From assembly GCA_003646055.1 (NCBI GenBank), contig QNDZ01000057.1, positions 1-9,287 on the forward strand: a stretch of DNA of 9,287 bases. The letters run 5' to 3'. The stretch is from a bacterium. GTDB lineage: Bacteria > Hydrothermota > UBA3072 > B12-G15. The notes beneath the pieces were generated by a model. That model was given only the letters and a program-made list of their open reading frames with translations, was not told where the DNA came from and made no database searches. The translations under genes and the position numbers were made by a program. Below are positions 7,569 through 9,287 of this stretch, piece by piece; within the stretch, counting starts at the first letter, position 1, and each line of letters begins with the position of its first letter.

Positions 7569-8988
7569 GGATAAAATCCTGATAATTGATGATGAGGAGG
7601 CTCTTGCCCAGTTTATTGAGAAGATACTCTCTGGTCTTGGAAGTTCTGAGAATCCTGTAACTATACAGGTTGCAAACACTGGTCAGGATGGTATCAACCT
7701 TGCAAGGGACATGCAACCTGATGTTGTTCTACTTGATATCAAACTTCCTGATATATCAGGGATTGATGTTCTCTCACAACTGAAGCAGATGGACTCTGAT
7801 GTTCAGGTTATCATGATGACAGGGTTTGCATCCCTTGAAACAGCAGTTGCCGCTGTGAGAGAGGGTGCATACGATTACATTAGCAAGCCTTTTGATTCCT
7901 CAGAGCAGTTGAAGACAATAGTAAAGAATGCACTTGAGAGAAGGCACCTGATAATGGAAAAGAGAAGACTGATGACCGAACTCACTGAGGTGAATGAGGC
8001 ACTTGAGGAGGCCAACAGGATACTTGAGGAGAAGAAAGCACTGGTTGACAAACAACTTGAGGAGAAGATTCAGGAACTTCAGCGTTTGAATGAGTTTTCA
8101 AGAAGACTCTCATCAGAGATTGACCTGTCAAAACTCATAGGGATTATCTTTGAGGAAACAAAAAACACAACAGATGCAGATGCCTGTGCACTCCTGCTTA
8201 TGGACAGGAAACAGAAGACGCTTGTTGTGAGAAAAACGGACAGTGCATTTCCACTTGAGGTTGGGGGTGTTGTGGCGATAGGTTCAAAGCCCTTTGGTGA
8301 GTTGGATAATAAGGGTGCATGGACCTTTGACGAAACCATATGTGCCCCCATAAGGTTTGGGAATGAGGACCTTGGTGTGGTTTGTGTGAAGAAGGAAGGG
8401 GTGCAGTCTTTGAGAGACCTTTTTGAAACCATTGCATCCTATGTTTCAGTTTCCCTGCACAATGCAATGCTCTTTGAAAGTTTAAAGTCCAGTTACATTG
8501 AGGCTGTTCTCTCCCTTATGCTTATAGAGGAGACAAAAGACCCTGGCATAAGGGAACATTCACTCCGTGTTTCTGAAATAGCCACAAGGATTGGTGGTGA
8601 ACTTAAACTGGACGAAAGTGATTTGAACGATGTAAGATATGCTGCGCTCCTTCATGATATAGGAAAGGTGATCAATGAGAAGGAGAGTTTCATAACAGGT
8701 GAAAAGATTCTTGCCCCTATTAAGTTTCTCAAGACAGCAAGCAGGTATGTTAGATATATGTCTGAACATTATGATGGTTCAGGAAAACCTGAAGGGCTTA
8801 AGGGGAGTGAAATACCCATAGGTTCAAGGATTATTGCAGTTGCCAACAGGTTTGATGAGCTGCTCCAGGAAGGCAAGGATGAAGTAGCTGCCTTCAAGGA
8901 GATTGAATCTGGTGCAGAAAAGGAATTTGACCCAGAGATTGTTGAGGCATTGAGGAAAACACTGAGGAAAAAGGGATTAAGTGTTTAA
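7561..8988 (+). CDS. Response regulator: receiver, GAF and degenerate HD-GYP domain
   Basis: This 475-residue protein is the likely target of the preceding kinase. The receiver (about 4-125) is complete: Asp10 and Asp11 acidic pair, Asp59 phospho-acceptor (VVLLDIKLP), Thr87 (MMTGFA) and Lys109 (SKPF); it resembles NtrC-type receivers. A charged coiled coil (about 126-180) leads to a compact GAF domain (about 180-308, with CAPIRFGNEDLGVVCV). Residues 312-475 are of HD-GYP type, the family that hydrolyses cyclic di-GMP. His333 (REHSLRV), the dyad His365-Asp366 and Lys369 (LLHDIGK) remain, as does DGSG.PEGLKGSEIPI. However, the HHE motif reads Met400-Ser401-Glu402, GYP reads GKP, the usual ADxFDAL reads ANRFDEL, and the segment carrying the HPxxG histidine is missing. 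Loss of phosphodiesterase activity is therefore likely, leaving a binding or scaffold role. There is no DNA-binding domain. A GAF-containing HD-domain regulator of altered specificity is the alternative. Confidence 0.93.
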   Translation: MDEDKILIIDDEEALAQFIEKILSGLGSSENPVTIQVANTGQDGINLARDMQPDVVLLDIKLPDISGIDVLSQLKQMDSDVQVIMMTGFASLETAVAAVREGAYDYISKPFDSSEQLKTIVKNALERRHLIMEKRRLMTELTEVNEALEEANRILEEKKALVDKQLEEKIQELQRLNEFSRRLSSEIDLSKLIGIIFEETKNTTDADACALLLMDRKQKTLVVRKTDSAFPLEVGGVVAIGSKPFGELDNKGAWTFDETICAPIRFGNEDLGVVCVKKEGVQSLRDLFETIASYVSVSLHNAMLFESLKSSYIEAVLSLMLIEETKDPGIREHSLRVSEIATRIGGELKLDESDLNDVRYAALLHDIGKVINEKESFITGEKILAPIKFLKTASRYVRYMSEHYDGSGKPEGLKGSEIPIGSRIIAVANRFDELLQEGKDEVAAFKEIESGAEKEFDPEIVEALRKTLRKKGLSV

Positions 8989-8990
8989 CA

Positions 8991-8997
8991 AAGGAGG
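8991..8997 (+). promoter_or_regulatory. Ribosome binding site of the propeller-like gene
   Basis: AAGGAGG lies in the 15-base gap after the response regulator. The ATG at 8998 touches this site with no spacer, so ATG 9004 (spacing 6) is the better start; GTG 9007 (spacing 9) is also possible. Confidence 0.8.
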
Positions 8998-9003
8998 ATG
9001 GTT

Positions 9004-9287
9004 ATGGTGTTTTTACTGCTTTCACTTACCTTATCTGGTTTTGATACACCAGAAAGCATGATTTCTGATGGAGAATTTATCTATGTCTCCTGTATAAATG
9101 GTTCTCCGACAAAGAAGGATGAGAACGGGTATATTGCAAAACTCAAGATGGATGGAACGATTGTAAAAAAGGATTTTATCACAGGGCTTGATGCACCAAA
9201 GGGAATGTGGATAGTGGATAGTTTCCTCCTTGTTACTGATATTGACAGGGTGAGAATAATAAATCTAAAAAAGGGAGACCTGATAAA
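9004..9287 (+). CDS. Exported beta-propeller-like protein, 5' part
   Basis: The first 94 codons of a gene that continues past the window. The N terminus, MVFLLLSLTLSGFDTPES, is a short hydrophobic stretch that looks like a minimal signal peptide, although it lacks a positively charged n-region. There is no cysteine to suggest a lipoprotein. What follows has the rhythm of beta-propeller blades of the NHL/SMP-30 kind: DGEFIYVSC, then GYIAKLKMDGTIVKKDFITG, then LDAPKGMWIVDSFLLVTD and DRVRIINLKKGD. Proteins of this sort often occur as periplasmic or exported binding proteins, and some are lactonases; no catalytic residue can be judged from this fragment. It has its own strong ribosome site 15 bases after the response regulator, so it is probably still in the operon, but nothing ties it to signalling. 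The start (8998, 9004 or 9007) is uncertain by a few residues. Confidence 0.75.
   Translation, partial: MVFLLLSLTLSGFDTPESMISDGEFIYVSCINGSPTKKDENGYIAKLKMDGTIVKKDFITGLDAPKGMWIVDSFLLVTDIDRVRIINLKKGDLI

Noticed and set aside
8998..9003. ATG 8998 as start of the last gene
   Set aside because: It directly abuts the AAGGAGG site with no spacer; ATG 9004 in the same frame has a normal spacing of 6 bases.
1..9287. CRISPR arrays, tRNA or rRNA genes, insertion sequences, riboswitches and rho-independent terminators
   Set aside because: Coding sequence fills all but about 32 bases of the window, and I saw no regular repeats, transposase motifs, RNA genes or hairpins followed by T runs.

Overview
The window holds seven genes, all on the + strand, packed head to tail with overlaps of 1 to 11 bases or gaps of 7 to 15 bases. 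There is no room for internal promoters or terminators between them. It reads as the middle of one long operon whose promoter lies upstream of base 1 and whose end lies beyond base 9287. Both end genes are cut by the window.

Organism: a bacterium. Shine-Dalgarno sites are clear (AGGAGG, AAGGAGG), and the two-component proteins and LonA-type protease are bacterial. The sequence is moderately AT-rich and the coding strand is purine-rich. Arginine is written almost entirely with AGG/AGA: in the response regulator I count 24 Arg codons, of which 2 are CGN. This is common in thermophiles and in several uncultured candidate phyla. A WOR-3/Hydrothermae-like lineage is only a guess.

Layout: (1) 1-1230, C-terminal half of the ATP-dependent protease Lon. 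(2) 1220-2575 and 2583-3275, a two-subunit Ktr/Trk potassium uptake system, with the channel-like membrane subunit KtrB/TrkH followed by the cytoplasmic RCK gate KtrA/TrkA. (3) 3286-3561, a 91-residue protein made of two TPR repeats. (4) 3561-7568, a very large (1335 aa) soluble hybrid-sensor histidine kinase: two PAS domains, a long array of GAF-like modules, a third PAS, then an NtrB-like HisKA/HATPase core with all catalytic boxes intact. (5) 7561-8988, its likely partner response regulator: an intact receiver, a coiled coil, a GAF domain and an HD-GYP-type domain that keeps its HD dyad but has lost several other metal-binding and signature residues. (6) 9004-end, the start of an exported beta-propeller-like protein.

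How they may work together: the potassium system and the kinase/regulator pair are translationally linked through the small TPR protein, so they are probably made together. A reasonable inference is a signalling unit in which a cytoplasmic kinase reads intracellular cues through PAS and GAF domains and phosphorylates a regulator with no DNA-binding domain. That regulator must act by protein contact or by a residual or altered enzymatic activity. Whether this controls K+ uptake is not shown by the sequence. The most unusual parts are the stripped-down HD-GYP domain and the GAF-like array of the kinase.
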